14,639 nt of DNA, from positions 1 to 14,639 of the forward strand of contig JALZUF010000122.1 in NCBI GenBank assembly GCA_023301785.1. Direction: 5' to 3'. Positions 1 through 8,268 of this stretch are shown one piece after another (within the stretch, counting starts at the first letter, position 1; each line of letters opens with the position of its first letter). Position numbers and translations under genes: made by a program. The notes under the pieces were generated by a model. It had not been told where the DNA came from. It did no database searches and saw nothing but the letters and a program-made list of their open reading frames with translations. Origin of the DNA: Alphaproteobacteria bacterium (GTDB lineage Bacteria > Pseudomonadota > Alphaproteobacteria > Micavibrionales > Micavibrionaceae).

Positions 1-168
1 GCTTTAAAATGAAATAATATTTAGAATCATAGCAAAACTGGCTCCAAAATAAAAACAATGAATTATTTCATTCGTGCGTTTCAGTATAAAATTGTGATAA
101 AATTAAAATGATTATTTTTTACACGCGACAAAAGCGTGCTATTTTTGACGTAAATATAAGGTTTTACA
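1..168 (+). other. AT-rich leader upstream of the five-gene operon
   Basis: No convincing coding region is seen on either strand in this non-coding stretch. It is very AT-rich and probably holds the promoter of the operon that starts at 169. Hexamers resembling a -10 box occur at 85-90 (TATAAA) and 98-103 (TAAAAT), but neither has a good -35 partner at the right distance, so I do not call a promoter. A small hairpin lies at 122-138 (listed separately), and a Shine-Dalgarno match is at 157-161. The upstream neighbour is outside the window. Confidence 0.5.
122..146 (+). terminator. Small hairpin followed by a T-run before the first gene
   Basis: CACGC (122-126) can pair with GCGTG (134-138) across a 7-base loop, and five Ts follow at 142-146. 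The shape resembles a weak intrinsic terminator, either for transcription entering from the left or as an attenuator in the leader of the operon. The stem is only 5 bp, so it may simply be leader structure just upstream of the ribosome binding site. Confidence 0.25.
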
Positions 169-1530
169 TTGATTTTAAAGCATAAATTTAAATACTACCC
201 CCTAATAGACATACGGTTCGTATTTCTATTCTTGGTTGTATTTTTCACTTTTAGTACTGCTTTTGCACAATCAGAGGATTGTGAAGACTGCACTTGTGAA
301 AGTGGTTGCGGCGATGTAATCGGTCAAGTGCAAGCCAATGTTGATGGCAGCATAGAATTTGAGTTTGAAAAACTAAGACAATGGATTGTGAATAGCTTTT
401 TTTACGAAGAGGGCGCGCCATTTGGTCAACCTCTTTATGCTTTGGCACTTATGACCAATCAATTAACAGCTGTTGGCATCCAACAGGTTGAAATCATTGG
501 AACTTTTTTTGATGCAAAGCATCAATTAGAAACTCAACGCCTGTTCCAAACACTGATTGCTGAGGCACATAAAGACTATCACCCAAGTGAGGGGTTATGT
601 GTTATTGGATCCGCAACACGTTCTTTATCAACATCTGAAAGACGTGCTGACTTAACACAGCTCGCTTATGCCAACCGAATGATGCAGCGCCAATTATTAT
701 CGCGTCACAATGTTTCAGGACTTGGAGAGGCTAATGATCGTGAAAATAGATTAAGACAGTTCATTTCTACTTATTGCCGACCAAGTGATAACTCTGGTCC
801 CAAATCAGAAGGTGAGGATGTTGTTAATGTTCCTGGCTTAGAATTACTCTGTGGCGCCGGTGGTGTGAAGTCGCAATTAAACATGGATATTGATTTTTCA
901 AGCACGCTTGAGAGCAAACTGACACTTGATATGGATTTAATTGAAAATGAAGGCTTCACCCCCGATCAACAAAATATTTTTGCATTAAGCGCCAATATTT
1001 TTGGTCATGAGGTATTATCCGCTGTTGCTGACCGTTTATTAGCCGATGGTCGAGGCAATATTCGTGAACTATTTAATTACTATGTACGTCAAAGATCCGT
1101 CGCCGCCAAAAGAAGTGTTGCCCAAAACTCTTTTTCTGCCCTTGTCGGTATGCGTACATCAGGAAATGAAGAAAGTGCACCGTTTGTGAAAGCCGTAATG
1201 GAAGAACTTGGTGTTGCACCCCGCGAGATTGATTTATATCTTGGGGATACACCTAGCTATTTTGCTCAAATGGAAGTTTTAACCAAAAAACTTTATCAAA
1301 GCCCGCAATTCTATGCAGACCTATACGACAAACCTGTCAATATTGAGCGTAAAGGTGTAGCGATGCAAGCCATCGGTATTATGCAAGACCGAGACATATA
1401 TGATAGCCTTCTAAGAAGTGAAGCTGTTCTGGCAACCCTAGTCGAAACATTAATGATGGAAGAGCATGATCGCGTATCACGTGATATTGCAGATATCGAA
1501 ACGAAAGGTGAAAAATATATTGAGCCATAA
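169..1530 (+). CDS. Secreted protein of unrecognised family, paralogue 1 of 5
   Basis: I do not recognise this 453-residue protein. A hydrophobic signal peptide (about residues 17-33) ends in a likely AFA|Q cleavage site, so it should be exported. A short acidic head follows with four cysteines (38, 41, 43, 47). The core shared with the next four genes contains FDAKHQLETQRLFQ (114-127), HKDYHPSEGLC (134-144), further invariant cysteines at 203 and 228, RSVAAKRSVAQNS (309-321), PSYFAQMEVLTKKLYQ (362-377) and LYDKP (385-389). The region around 90-135 looks helical and amphipathic. The start is a TTG, chosen because TAAGG lies 7 bases upstream and because it gives a complete signal peptide. It is the first gene of the coupled operon. 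A structural or surface role is possible, but the function is unknown. Confidence 0.85.
   Translation: MILKHKFKYYPLIDIRFVFLFLVVFFTFSTAFAQSEDCEDCTCESGCGDVIGQVQANVDGSIEFEFEKLRQWIVNSFFYEEGAPFGQPLYALALMTNQLTAVGIQQVEIIGTFFDAKHQLETQRLFQTLIAEAHKDYHPSEGLCVIGSATRSLSTSERRADLTQLAYANRMMQRQLLSRHNVSGLGEANDRENRLRQFISTYCRPSDNSGPKSEGEDVVNVPGLELLCGAGGVKSQLNMDIDFSSTLESKLTLDMDLIENEGFTPDQQNIFALSANIFGHEVLSAVADRLLADGRGNIRELFNYYVRQRSVAAKRSVAQNSFSALVGMRTSGNEESAPFVKAVMEELGVAPREIDLYLGDTPSYFAQMEVLTKKLYQSPQFYADLYDKPVNIERKGVAMQAIGIMQDRDIYDSLLRSEAVLATLVETLMMEEHDRVSRDIADIETKGEKYIEP
1505..1511 (+). promoter_or_regulatory. Ribosome binding site deciding a TTG start for the second paralogue
   Basis: AAGGTGA, inside the end of the first gene, is a strong match to the anti-Shine-Dalgarno sequence. 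It sits about 9 bases before the TTG at 1520. It makes 1520 a better start than the ATG at 1466, which would overlap the first gene by 65 bases and put extra charged residues before the signal peptide. It is also better than the GTG at 1508, which lies within the site itself. Confidence 0.55.
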
Positions 1531-2890
1531 GCAAATACTGTTGAAGCAATTTTTCACTGTAGTCACCATCGTGCTGGCTATAGGTTTTTTTGACGGCTAC
1601 CACAATAAATCTTTTGCGCAATGTGTACCTGTGGCGACCGCAAATGGTTATGAAATATGCGAACCTACCGAAATAGAATTAGAAGAATGCGAAGTAGAAT
1701 GTGGCTGCGCCGATTGTAGTACAGTTCTTGGAGAGACACATACTGCTATAGCTGAAATGTTATCAGAAGCTTTTATTGAACATCGCATCTGGATGATTGA
1801 TGTTTTTTTCACTGGGCATATTCGTTATGCGATGTCCTTGATGACACACCAAATGACCGCTGTTGCCATGGAGCAAGTTAAAATTATTGGCGGATTTTTT
1901 GATGCAAAACATCAACTAGAAACACAACGCTTATTTCAAAAATTAATGGCTGAAGCGCATAGTGACTATCAAACGAGCGAGGGGATGTGTGATATCGGCA
2001 CAACAGCGCGAGGCCTTTACAGCTCAGACAGAAAAGTAGACTTAACAAAGCAAGTTTTATCCAAGCGTGTCATGGCGCGTCAATTAAGAAGTGGTCGAGG
2101 TATATCAAGACTTGATAACTCTGACATCTTAAGCCGTATTGGCATTTTTAGAGATAGATTCTGTAACAAACAAGATAACGCCGCCAATCTTGATTTTTTA
2201 TGTGATGGCGTAGAAGCTCCAAGGGCAACAAAGAATAAAGATGTTGACTACACAAGAACAATCGATTCTGAACTCACTATAGACATCGATTTCAGCAAGG
2301 ATGATGGCGCTGCACCGAGCTTAGATGAAGAGGCTGTTTACGCTCTCATGGCAAACTTATTTGGCCACACCGTATTTCCAAACATCAGTGATAATACATT
2401 TGCTGATGGGACGGGCGCGCCTAAGCAAACCGCTCATAGATATATGAACTTACGCTCTATCGCTGCAAAAAGAAGTGTCGCTCAGAACTCCATTAGTTCT
2501 ATCATTGCAGAGCGTGCCGAAGGCGATAAGATTACAGAACATGCTCCTTTTGTAAAAAGTGCGTTGGTTGAGTTAGGCGTTCCACCAGAAGAGGTTAACT
2601 TGGTAACAGGCAATCATCCTAGTTACTTTGCGCAAATGGAAGTTTTAACCAAAAAGCTTTACCAAAATCCTGTGTTCTACACTGAGTTATATGATAACCC
2701 GACAAATGTGATGAGAAAAGGAACATCTATTCGCGCCATCAGCCTGATGCAAGATCGTGATTTTTTTAAAAGTTTGTTAAGAACAGAAGCCGTCTTGGCT
2801 GTTGCTTTAGAATCAATGCTGTATGAAGAGCATGATCGCGTCTATAGAAATTTAAACAAACTTGACCCAGATGGAGATCCTATAAGATGA
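1520..2890 (+). CDS. Secreted protein of unrecognised family, paralogue 2 of 5
   Basis: From the preferred TTG start this is 456 residues; an upstream ATG at 1466 would give 474. A signal peptide with hydrophobic stretch FFTVVTIVLAIGFF ends near SFA|Q (33/34). The mature head has six cysteines between 35 and 66 in a strongly acidic context, including CEVECGCADC. The shared core follows: FFDAKHQLETQRLFQ, a PSY.AQMEVLTKKLYQ block, RS.AAKRSVAQNS, and the three invariant core cysteines after SEG-M, before NKQDN and before DGV. The start overlaps the end of the first gene by 11 bases, and the stop overlaps the next start in an ATGA arrangement, so translation is coupled on both sides. The C-terminal half is most like paralogue 1. 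Function is unknown; an exported, disulfide-containing structural protein is only a guess. Confidence 0.82.
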   Translation: MSHKQILLKQFFTVVTIVLAIGFFDGYHNKSFAQCVPVATANGYEICEPTEIELEECEVECGCADCSTVLGETHTAIAEMLSEAFIEHRIWMIDVFFTGHIRYAMSLMTHQMTAVAMEQVKIIGGFFDAKHQLETQRLFQKLMAEAHSDYQTSEGMCDIGTTARGLYSSDRKVDLTKQVLSKRVMARQLRSGRGISRLDNSDILSRIGIFRDRFCNKQDNAANLDFLCDGVEAPRATKNKDVDYTRTIDSELTIDIDFSKDDGAAPSLDEEAVYALMANLFGHTVFPNISDNTFADGTGAPKQTAHRYMNLRSIAAKRSVAQNSISSIIAERAEGDKITEHAPFVKSALVELGVPPEEVNLVTGNHPSYFAQMEVLTKKLYQNPVFYTELYDNPTNVMRKGTSIRAISLMQDRDFFKSLLRTEAVLAVALESMLYEEHDRVYRNLNKLDPDGDPIR

Positions 2891-4293
2891 TAAGATTTCC
2901 ATTACTTATATTAATGGCTTTTTGCCTTACAATTTCTTTTGCACCAAATAGTTTTGCGCAAGAAGATGAAGAACTATCTGAGTTCGAATGTGCACCTTTT
3001 TGTACTGGCGAAGATGGATGTGACTGTGAGACATCTGAATGTGAAGAAACAACTGCGAACTGCGGCCTTTCTTGTGGTACGTGTTCCGCAGATCAAGAAG
3101 AGGCGTCTTTAGGTCAAGCTGCTATAGAATTCGAAAACCATAAAGCTTGGTTTGTTGATTTATTTTGGTTAGATGCGATCCCTGAAGATCCGCCCGGTTT
3201 ATTAGCGGCAATGATGTTAATGACCGAGCAACTCGTCTCTAATGCTATGGCACAAACGCAAATGATCGGAAGTTTGTTTGATGCAAAACATCAACTAGAA
3301 ACACAGCGTTTATTTCAAACAATGGTTGCTAAGGCTCATAAAGATTATCACCCAAGTGAAGAACTTTGTGAAATTGGAACTATTGCGAGACCTCTCGCGG
3401 CCTCAAACAGAAAATCTGACCTTGTCTTCCAAGCTCTTTCAAAAAAAGCAGTTGATCGCCAAATTTTAGCAGACAGAACACTCGTGACTGATGGTGGTGC
3501 GATGTCTGACAAGCCTAGCCGCCTCGTACAATTTATTAAAGTATTTTGTGACAAACAAGATAACTCTGAGAATTTAGGATTGTTATGTAAGAAAGGAAAT
3601 ACCGATGTTCGACACAGAAACATTGATATTAATTACACAGGTACAATTGACCTTCCTCTTACATTAGATGTTGATTTCCAAGACCCTGCCGTAACGATTG
3701 ATGAAATGGCCGTCTTTGCGTTGCATAATAATTTGATTGCCCATGAAACAATGCGATTTGTTCCTGGTACAGCTCTGATTGCACCAAACGGAGAACCTGC
3801 TTTTGGTCCTGCCGCAATTGATTATTTAGATAGTCGTGCACTGGTAGCAAAACGTAGTGTTGCCGCAAACTCCTTATCTGCTATTACAGCAATGAAAGCG
3901 CGTGGAAATGGTGATTCAGAAGCCTTCATATATGCCTTAATAGATGAATTAAACCCTGGGCTTTTCAGCCCTGCAGAAATTGCAAAATATATTGGTGAAA
4001 ATCCAAGTTACTTTGCGCAAATGGAATTGCTCACTAAGAAATTTTACCAGCATCCAAAATTCTATTCTAACCTTTACGATAAGCCCGCCAATGTCTTACG
4101 AAAAGATGTAGCCATACAAGCCGCAGAGCTCATGCAAAAACGTGATATTTACAGAAGTTTTCTAAGGTCCGAGGCTGTGCTGGCAACAATGCTAGAAGCT
4201 GCCCTTACAGACGAGCAAAACCTCATTAAAAACGAGTTGAATCCTGGTGTTGAAACTGAGCGTCCATCAGACGCAGGCGGGGTTGGTGGATAA
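2887..4293 (+). CDS. Secreted protein of unrecognised family, paralogue 3 of 5
   Basis: This 468-residue protein begins with a signal peptide (hydrophobic residues about 4-22, likely cleavage SFA|Q at 24/25). It has the most cysteine-rich head of the set, with eight cysteines between residues 35 and 66 among many Glu and Asp. The family core follows, with LFDAKHQLETQRLFQ, HKDYHPSEELC, FCDKQDN, LLC, AKRSVAANS, PSYFAQMELLTKKFYQ and LYDKP blocks. The ATG overlaps the preceding stop (ATGA), with GGAG about 9 bases upstream. The tail after the core is short, with a Gly-rich end (GGVGG). The head resembles a small disulfide-knotted or metal-binding module, but I see no named motif. Function is unknown. 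Confidence 0.85.
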   Translation: MIRFPLLILMAFCLTISFAPNSFAQEDEELSEFECAPFCTGEDGCDCETSECEETTANCGLSCGTCSADQEEASLGQAAIEFENHKAWFVDLFWLDAIPEDPPGLLAAMMLMTEQLVSNAMAQTQMIGSLFDAKHQLETQRLFQTMVAKAHKDYHPSEELCEIGTIARPLAASNRKSDLVFQALSKKAVDRQILADRTLVTDGGAMSDKPSRLVQFIKVFCDKQDNSENLGLLCKKGNTDVRHRNIDINYTGTIDLPLTLDVDFQDPAVTIDEMAVFALHNNLIAHETMRFVPGTALIAPNGEPAFGPAAIDYLDSRALVAKRSVAANSLSAITAMKARGNGDSEAFIYALIDELNPGLFSPAEIAKYIGENPSYFAQMELLTKKFYQHPKFYSNLYDKPANVLRKDVAIQAAELMQKRDIYRSFLRSEAVLATMLEAALTDEQNLIKNELNPGVETERPSDAGGVGG

Positions 4294-5630
4294 TGAAATT
4301 ATTAATTCCATTTACGTTGTTTATATTGTTTGCCTCACCCGTTTCTATTTCGCTTGCACCGCCTGCTTATGCCCAGGAAGAATGTGAAGGTGAAGAAGGT
4401 GATTGCCCCGCACCAAATTGTAGCTGTACGTCAGAAGATCTTGCCTACAACGAAGAAACAGGAGCACTCTTGGGCATTGAAGAAAGCTTTGTCATGCACC
4501 GCGAGTGGCTTATTAAAAATGTTTGGGAAGCGCATGTTTTACCCGCCATGATGTTAATGACACACGAAATTACAACAATGGCTTTTTGGCAAATGGAAGT
4601 TATTGGTAGTTTGTTTGATGCAAAACACCAGTTGGAAACACAAAGATTATTACAAGATATGCAAGCCACCGCGCATAAAGAATATCACCCAAGTGAAGGT
4701 ATGTGTCGTTTTGGAACAAATACACGTTCCCTTGCAGCCGCAGACCGTAAAACAGATTTAACACAAATCAGTTTGGCGGCACGTTCAACCCAGCGCTTAC
4801 TCCTAAACCAAGGAGGTATAGGAACAGGAAGTGCCCGTGATGAACAACGAACCCGGATGATTCAATTTAGACAAAAATATTGCAACCCTGACGATTTAGG
4901 ATTTGCGATGTATCTTGTTTGTGAATCAACAAGTACGGAACGCCGTAACAAAGACGTGAACTTCATGCACACTGTAGGTTCAGAAGACACTTTACCTATA
5001 GATTTTTCCGATAGCGCCGTTAGCCCAACAGAAGAAGATGTTTTAGCCTTATCCGTTAATTTGTATGGACACCGCTTACTGCAACAAATTGATAGAAGGT
5101 TTCTAGCAAATGCAGAAGCGCACGTCGTTATTGAAGGGGCAAAAATGTACATGGATATCCGCGCATTAGCCGCAAAAAGAAGCGTTGCTTATAATTCCTT
5201 TGCAGCCTTTGTTGCAGAGAAATCATTGGGCGCGGGTGCTGCTGTTCCTTATATGCGCGAAATCTTAATTGAAATGGATATCCCTGAGGCAGAAATTGAA
5301 AAAATGCTCGGTGGAGGCTTGCCTAGTTATCATGCCCAAATGGAAATTTTGACAAAAAAGCTTTATCAAATACCAAATTTTTACAGTGACCTATACGGCA
5401 AACCTGTTAACATTGATCGTAAGAATGTATCCATGCAGGCCATTGGTTTAATGCAAAAACGTGATATGTACAAAAGTCAGCTTCGTGCAGAGGCCAATAT
5501 GGCCGTATACCTTGAAACATGGGTTGAGCGTCTACAAGAGTACGAGACGAATGAACAAAACCCGTTTGTTGAGAATAGCGGATTGATCGAAAATTTAGGA
5601 TTGGAGGCTGACTATGCATATCCAAACTAA
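4293..5630 (+). CDS. Secreted protein of unrecognised family, paralogue 4 of 5
   Basis: This 445-residue protein has a signal peptide with likely cleavage AYA|Q (27/28). A short acidic head follows with four cysteines (31, 38, 43, 45). The family core has LFDAKHQLETQRLLQ, HKEYHPSEGMC, a second cysteine in QKYCNPDD, a third in YLVCEST, AAKRSVAYNS, PSYHAQMEILTKKLYQ and LYGKPVN. It keeps the three core cysteines but departs from the consensus in several places: a Gly replaces Asp in LYDKP, and the C-terminal R-E block reads RAEANMA. The start ATG shares one base with the preceding TAA, so translation is coupled. Function is unknown. Confidence 0.85.
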   Translation: MKLLIPFTLFILFASPVSISLAPPAYAQEECEGEEGDCPAPNCSCTSEDLAYNEETGALLGIEESFVMHREWLIKNVWEAHVLPAMMLMTHEITTMAFWQMEVIGSLFDAKHQLETQRLLQDMQATAHKEYHPSEGMCRFGTNTRSLAAADRKTDLTQISLAARSTQRLLLNQGGIGTGSARDEQRTRMIQFRQKYCNPDDLGFAMYLVCESTSTERRNKDVNFMHTVGSEDTLPIDFSDSAVSPTEEDVLALSVNLYGHRLLQQIDRRFLANAEAHVVIEGAKMYMDIRALAAKRSVAYNSFAAFVAEKSLGAGAAVPYMREILIEMDIPEAEIEKMLGGGLPSYHAQMEILTKKLYQIPNFYSDLYGKPVNIDRKNVSMQAIGLMQKRDMYKSQLRAEANMAVYLETWVERLQEYETNEQNPFVENSGLIENLGLEADYAYPN

Positions 5631-8154
5631 AATGAAATTCTTACTACTGTTCATTGCAATTTATATTGTACCTATTTCACCTATTTATGCCCAAAGTGTA
5701 TGTAATGTTACAAACCGTCCACCTACCTTGGTAAATCCAATCATCATTGAGATCTCGAATGATTCTCCAACAATTTTTGTTGCGGATAATGATCGAGTGG
5801 GCTGCTCAGGACAAGTACACTCTTTTAATATTCCTGTTAATCGTGATGTAAAAGTCGTCATGAAGCCTGGATCTGCACCTTTAACACGCCCACTGTGGAT
5901 TAATGGAGGGAGGAACGCACACATCGTAGGTATAGAAAGCCGTCCTTCAATACAGCCAGGATGCGGGGTCGGTCAAGGCCACCAAGTTAGAGCAACACAA
6001 TTTAAAAATATCCATCCAAGAATACCAGGTAATAAAGCTTTCCGATTTGAGCAAGAAGGCACAACTTTTATTGAAGGTGTTGATATTGACCTTAACGGAG
6101 CTGAAGCGGATTGTTTTGTTATCCGAAATGATGGTAGATCCGCAGGAAGAGCAGGCGATAACTTTGCAAGCCAAAACAGAAATGTAGGAATTGTTAATAC
6201 ACGATGTGTCGGCATAGAAGGTCATGACGATTCAAACACGATTGGAAAAAGTAATTATATTGGTGATGGTATTCATGGTGATTTTTTACAAAACCAAGGA
6301 AAAGATAGTATCGGAAATTTTACTGCTGAAAATGTTACAATTCGCTCTGCATCAAACGGTACGACGCTACACCAATGGAACAAAACAGCGCCTAATTTAA
6401 ATTTAAGAAATTTTGATTATGCCGCGGATGCTCGATTTTACGGTGACGATCCCTATGATAGAATTTCTCAAGGTTTGGCATTAACAGGTGGTAAAAATCC
6501 AAATCTAAGTAATGTTTATATAGATGAACCAAGAGGTCTTAATTATTTATTATTAAGCGGTCAAAATAGAATAGGCGCCACATCAGGTGGTAACGTGACT
6601 GCTAATTCTAACATCAAGGCTGGATTGCCACCAGTTGGACAATTTGCCCCTGCAAGTAAAACTGGACTAGAGTATAGATCTCCATTTGCAAATAACATCT
6701 CTGAAGAAGACAGCTTTTGTAATGTCGAATTTACGGGTGAAGATGCCTCTGAGGGCGGTGGCTTATCAGAAGCAGAGCTTCAGGCTTTACGTGATGAAAC
6801 AGCAGCCCTTGTTCCAGAACCATTCGAAGCCGAACTTGAGCCAACCGCAGCCGACGTCGTCGCTGCAGCTGCGGCACAAGGCTTAGACATTAGTGCTGAA
6901 GAAATTACTGCTGCTGTTGAAGCTTTGGGTGTAGAAGCCGCCGCTGCAGAATTAGGCGTAGAAATTACCGCCACAGATGACCAATTAAAAACGGAATGGG
7001 TTAAAGCTTTTGTTATGATGACAGATCAATTTAGTCATATGATGGTGCAACAAGTGCAAGCCATAGGACAATTTTTTGATGCAAAGCACCAATTAGAAAC
7101 ACAACAATTATTCCAACAACGTGTTGCAGAGGCACACAAGGATTACCACCCTTCTGAACAGATTTGTGAGATTGGAACATTCGTCCGTGATTTGGCGGAT
7201 GCGGAAGAACGCACAAAAATAACACGTAACGTTATCGCGCAAGCCCCCCTTAGCCGTGAGCTTGGCTCAGGTCTTGTTAAAACTTTCGATGGCATTAAAG
7301 AAAGTGATGCCAGAACACGTCGCGATCTTTATAGGAGTACATTCTGTAGTATTTATGATAACGCGCAAAATAACGAACTTATTTGTGGTACAACGCCTGG
7401 TGGACCAGGTGGAGAAAGCCAAGCTAGTAGTAAAGCGCGCCTCAACGCAGACCTTAACTACACGCAAACAATTGACTTACCATTAACTCTAAATGTTGAT
7501 TTTACAGATGGTGTAACATCAGATGAAGAAACCAACATCTTTGCAATGCTCGATCAAATATTTATGAACACCCCTTTCCCTGCGCTTAGCTCTCAAAAAA
7601 CTGTTCTACATAATTTTGTTAAGCCTTATCAAGAAATGCGTTCATTAATTGCCATTCGTAGTGTTGCGCAAAATAGTTTTGCTCATATTATTGCGGAGAA
7701 AACAATTGGTGCAGAAAATGATAAATCTGTGACGCCCTTTATCTATGCTCTATTAGAAGAAATGGGAATGAATAGTTATGAAGGCACCAGTCATCATGGT
7801 GATACAATCGCAAATTATTTGGGTGAGAGACCGAGTTATCATGCGCAAATGGAAGTCTTAACAAAAAAGATTTTCCAACATCCAGAATTTATATCAAATC
7901 TTTACGATAAGCCTGCCAACGTAAAGCGTATTAAGACCGCTCTTAATGCAATTAAACTTATGCAAGATCGTGACATTCAACAAGCCATGATGCGCCGTGA
8001 GATGCTAACATCTATGGTTCTTGAACTTCGCTTGCGTACACGTCAAAACAAACTTGCAAACCAAGTTGAAGGTGTTTTATCACAGCCTCCTGGTGAAGCC
8101 ATTGATATTTATGGCGTTAGTGGGCAGCGCAGTAGGCCCGCCGAAGGCTTCTAA
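5614..8154 (+). CDS. Large secreted paralogue 5: probable beta-helix domain fused to the family core
   Basis: This 846-residue protein starts at an ATG preceded by GGAGG and overlaps the previous gene by 17 bases. A signal peptide (to about IYA|Q, 26/27) is followed by a Gly/Asn-rich domain of about 330 residues. The domain has many short V/I-x-V/I strands separated by Asn/Gly turns (for example NAHIVGIES, FIEGVDIDLNG, NVGIVNTRC, AENVTIRS). This suggests a right-handed parallel beta-helix of the kind found in polysaccharide lyases and adhesins; I cannot confirm it or identify catalytic residues. An Ala/Glu-rich linker (about 358-455) leads to the family core (about 456-846), with FDAKHQLETQQLFQ from 488, HKDYHPSEQIC, the other two core cysteines, RSVAQNS, PSYHAQMEVLTKK and LYDKP. 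It has no cysteine-rich head. It is likely exported and may recognise or act on a surface glycan, which is inference from the fold guess only. Confidence 0.82.
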   Translation: MHIQTKMKFLLLFIAIYIVPISPIYAQSVCNVTNRPPTLVNPIIIEISNDSPTIFVADNDRVGCSGQVHSFNIPVNRDVKVVMKPGSAPLTRPLWINGGRNAHIVGIESRPSIQPGCGVGQGHQVRATQFKNIHPRIPGNKAFRFEQEGTTFIEGVDIDLNGAEADCFVIRNDGRSAGRAGDNFASQNRNVGIVNTRCVGIEGHDDSNTIGKSNYIGDGIHGDFLQNQGKDSIGNFTAENVTIRSASNGTTLHQWNKTAPNLNLRNFDYAADARFYGDDPYDRISQGLALTGGKNPNLSNVYIDEPRGLNYLLLSGQNRIGATSGGNVTANSNIKAGLPPVGQFAPASKTGLEYRSPFANNISEEDSFCNVEFTGEDASEGGGLSEAELQALRDETAALVPEPFEAELEPTAADVVAAAAAQGLDISAEEITAAVEALGVEAAAAELGVEITATDDQLKTEWVKAFVMMTDQFSHMMVQQVQAIGQFFDAKHQLETQQLFQQRVAEAHKDYHPSEQICEIGTFVRDLADAEERTKITRNVIAQAPLSRELGSGLVKTFDGIKESDARTRRDLYRSTFCSIYDNAQNNELICGTTPGGPGGESQASSKARLNADLNYTQTIDLPLTLNVDFTDGVTSDEETNIFAMLDQIFMNTPFPALSSQKTVLHNFVKPYQEMRSLIAIRSVAQNSFAHIIAEKTIGAENDKSVTPFIYALLEEMGMNSYEGTSHHGDTIANYLGERPSYHAQMEVLTKKIFQHPEFISNLYDKPANVKRIKTALNAIKLMQDRDIQQAMMRREMLTSMVLELRLRTRQNKLANQVEGVLSQPPGEAIDIYGVSGQRSRPAEGF

Positions 8155-8179
8155 ATCAACCTTACGCCATAAGCTTCCT

Positions 8180-8196
8180 TTGGCATCCTTATTGCA
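8180..8196 (+). promoter_or_regulatory. Sigma-54 (RpoN) -24/-12 promoter for flgKL
   Basis: TTGGCATCCTTATTGCA matches the -24/-12 consensus (YTGGCACGRNNNTTGCW) at every strongly conserved position. The GG and GC dinucleotides have the obligatory 10-base spacing. It lies about 70 bases upstream of the flgK start, in the only sizeable gap before the flagellar genes. Sigma-54 control with an enhancer-binding activator is well known for late flagellar genes in many bacteria, including Caulobacter. The activator site is not identified here. Confidence 0.7.
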
Positions 8197-8268
8197 ACAC
8201 TTCTTTTAGACATGTGGATAACGCTTATAGAAAAACTCTATGGGCAACCCGTTTAAAAGGAATTTTTG

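Noticed and set aside
1466..1519. ATG at 1466 as the start of the second paralogue
   Set aside because: It would add 18 residues before the signal peptide and overlap the first gene by 65 bases. The TTG at 1520 has a strong Shine-Dalgarno match at correct spacing.
6780..6974. Ala-rich open frame on the minus strand
   Set aside because: It is the antisense shadow of the Ala/Glu-rich linker in the fifth paralogue and has no ribosome binding site or independent support.
169..8154. The five paralogues as VirB5/TrbJ-like minor pilins
   Set aside because: Signal peptide, helical first part and cysteines are loosely similar, but the length is about double and I see no diagnostic motif. The neighbouring system is type IVB, which lacks VirB5.
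8266..8268. TTG directly before the flgK ATG as the start codon
   Set aside because: The ATG at 8269 has equally good spacing from AAGGA, is the stronger start codon, and gives the usual FlgK N-terminus.
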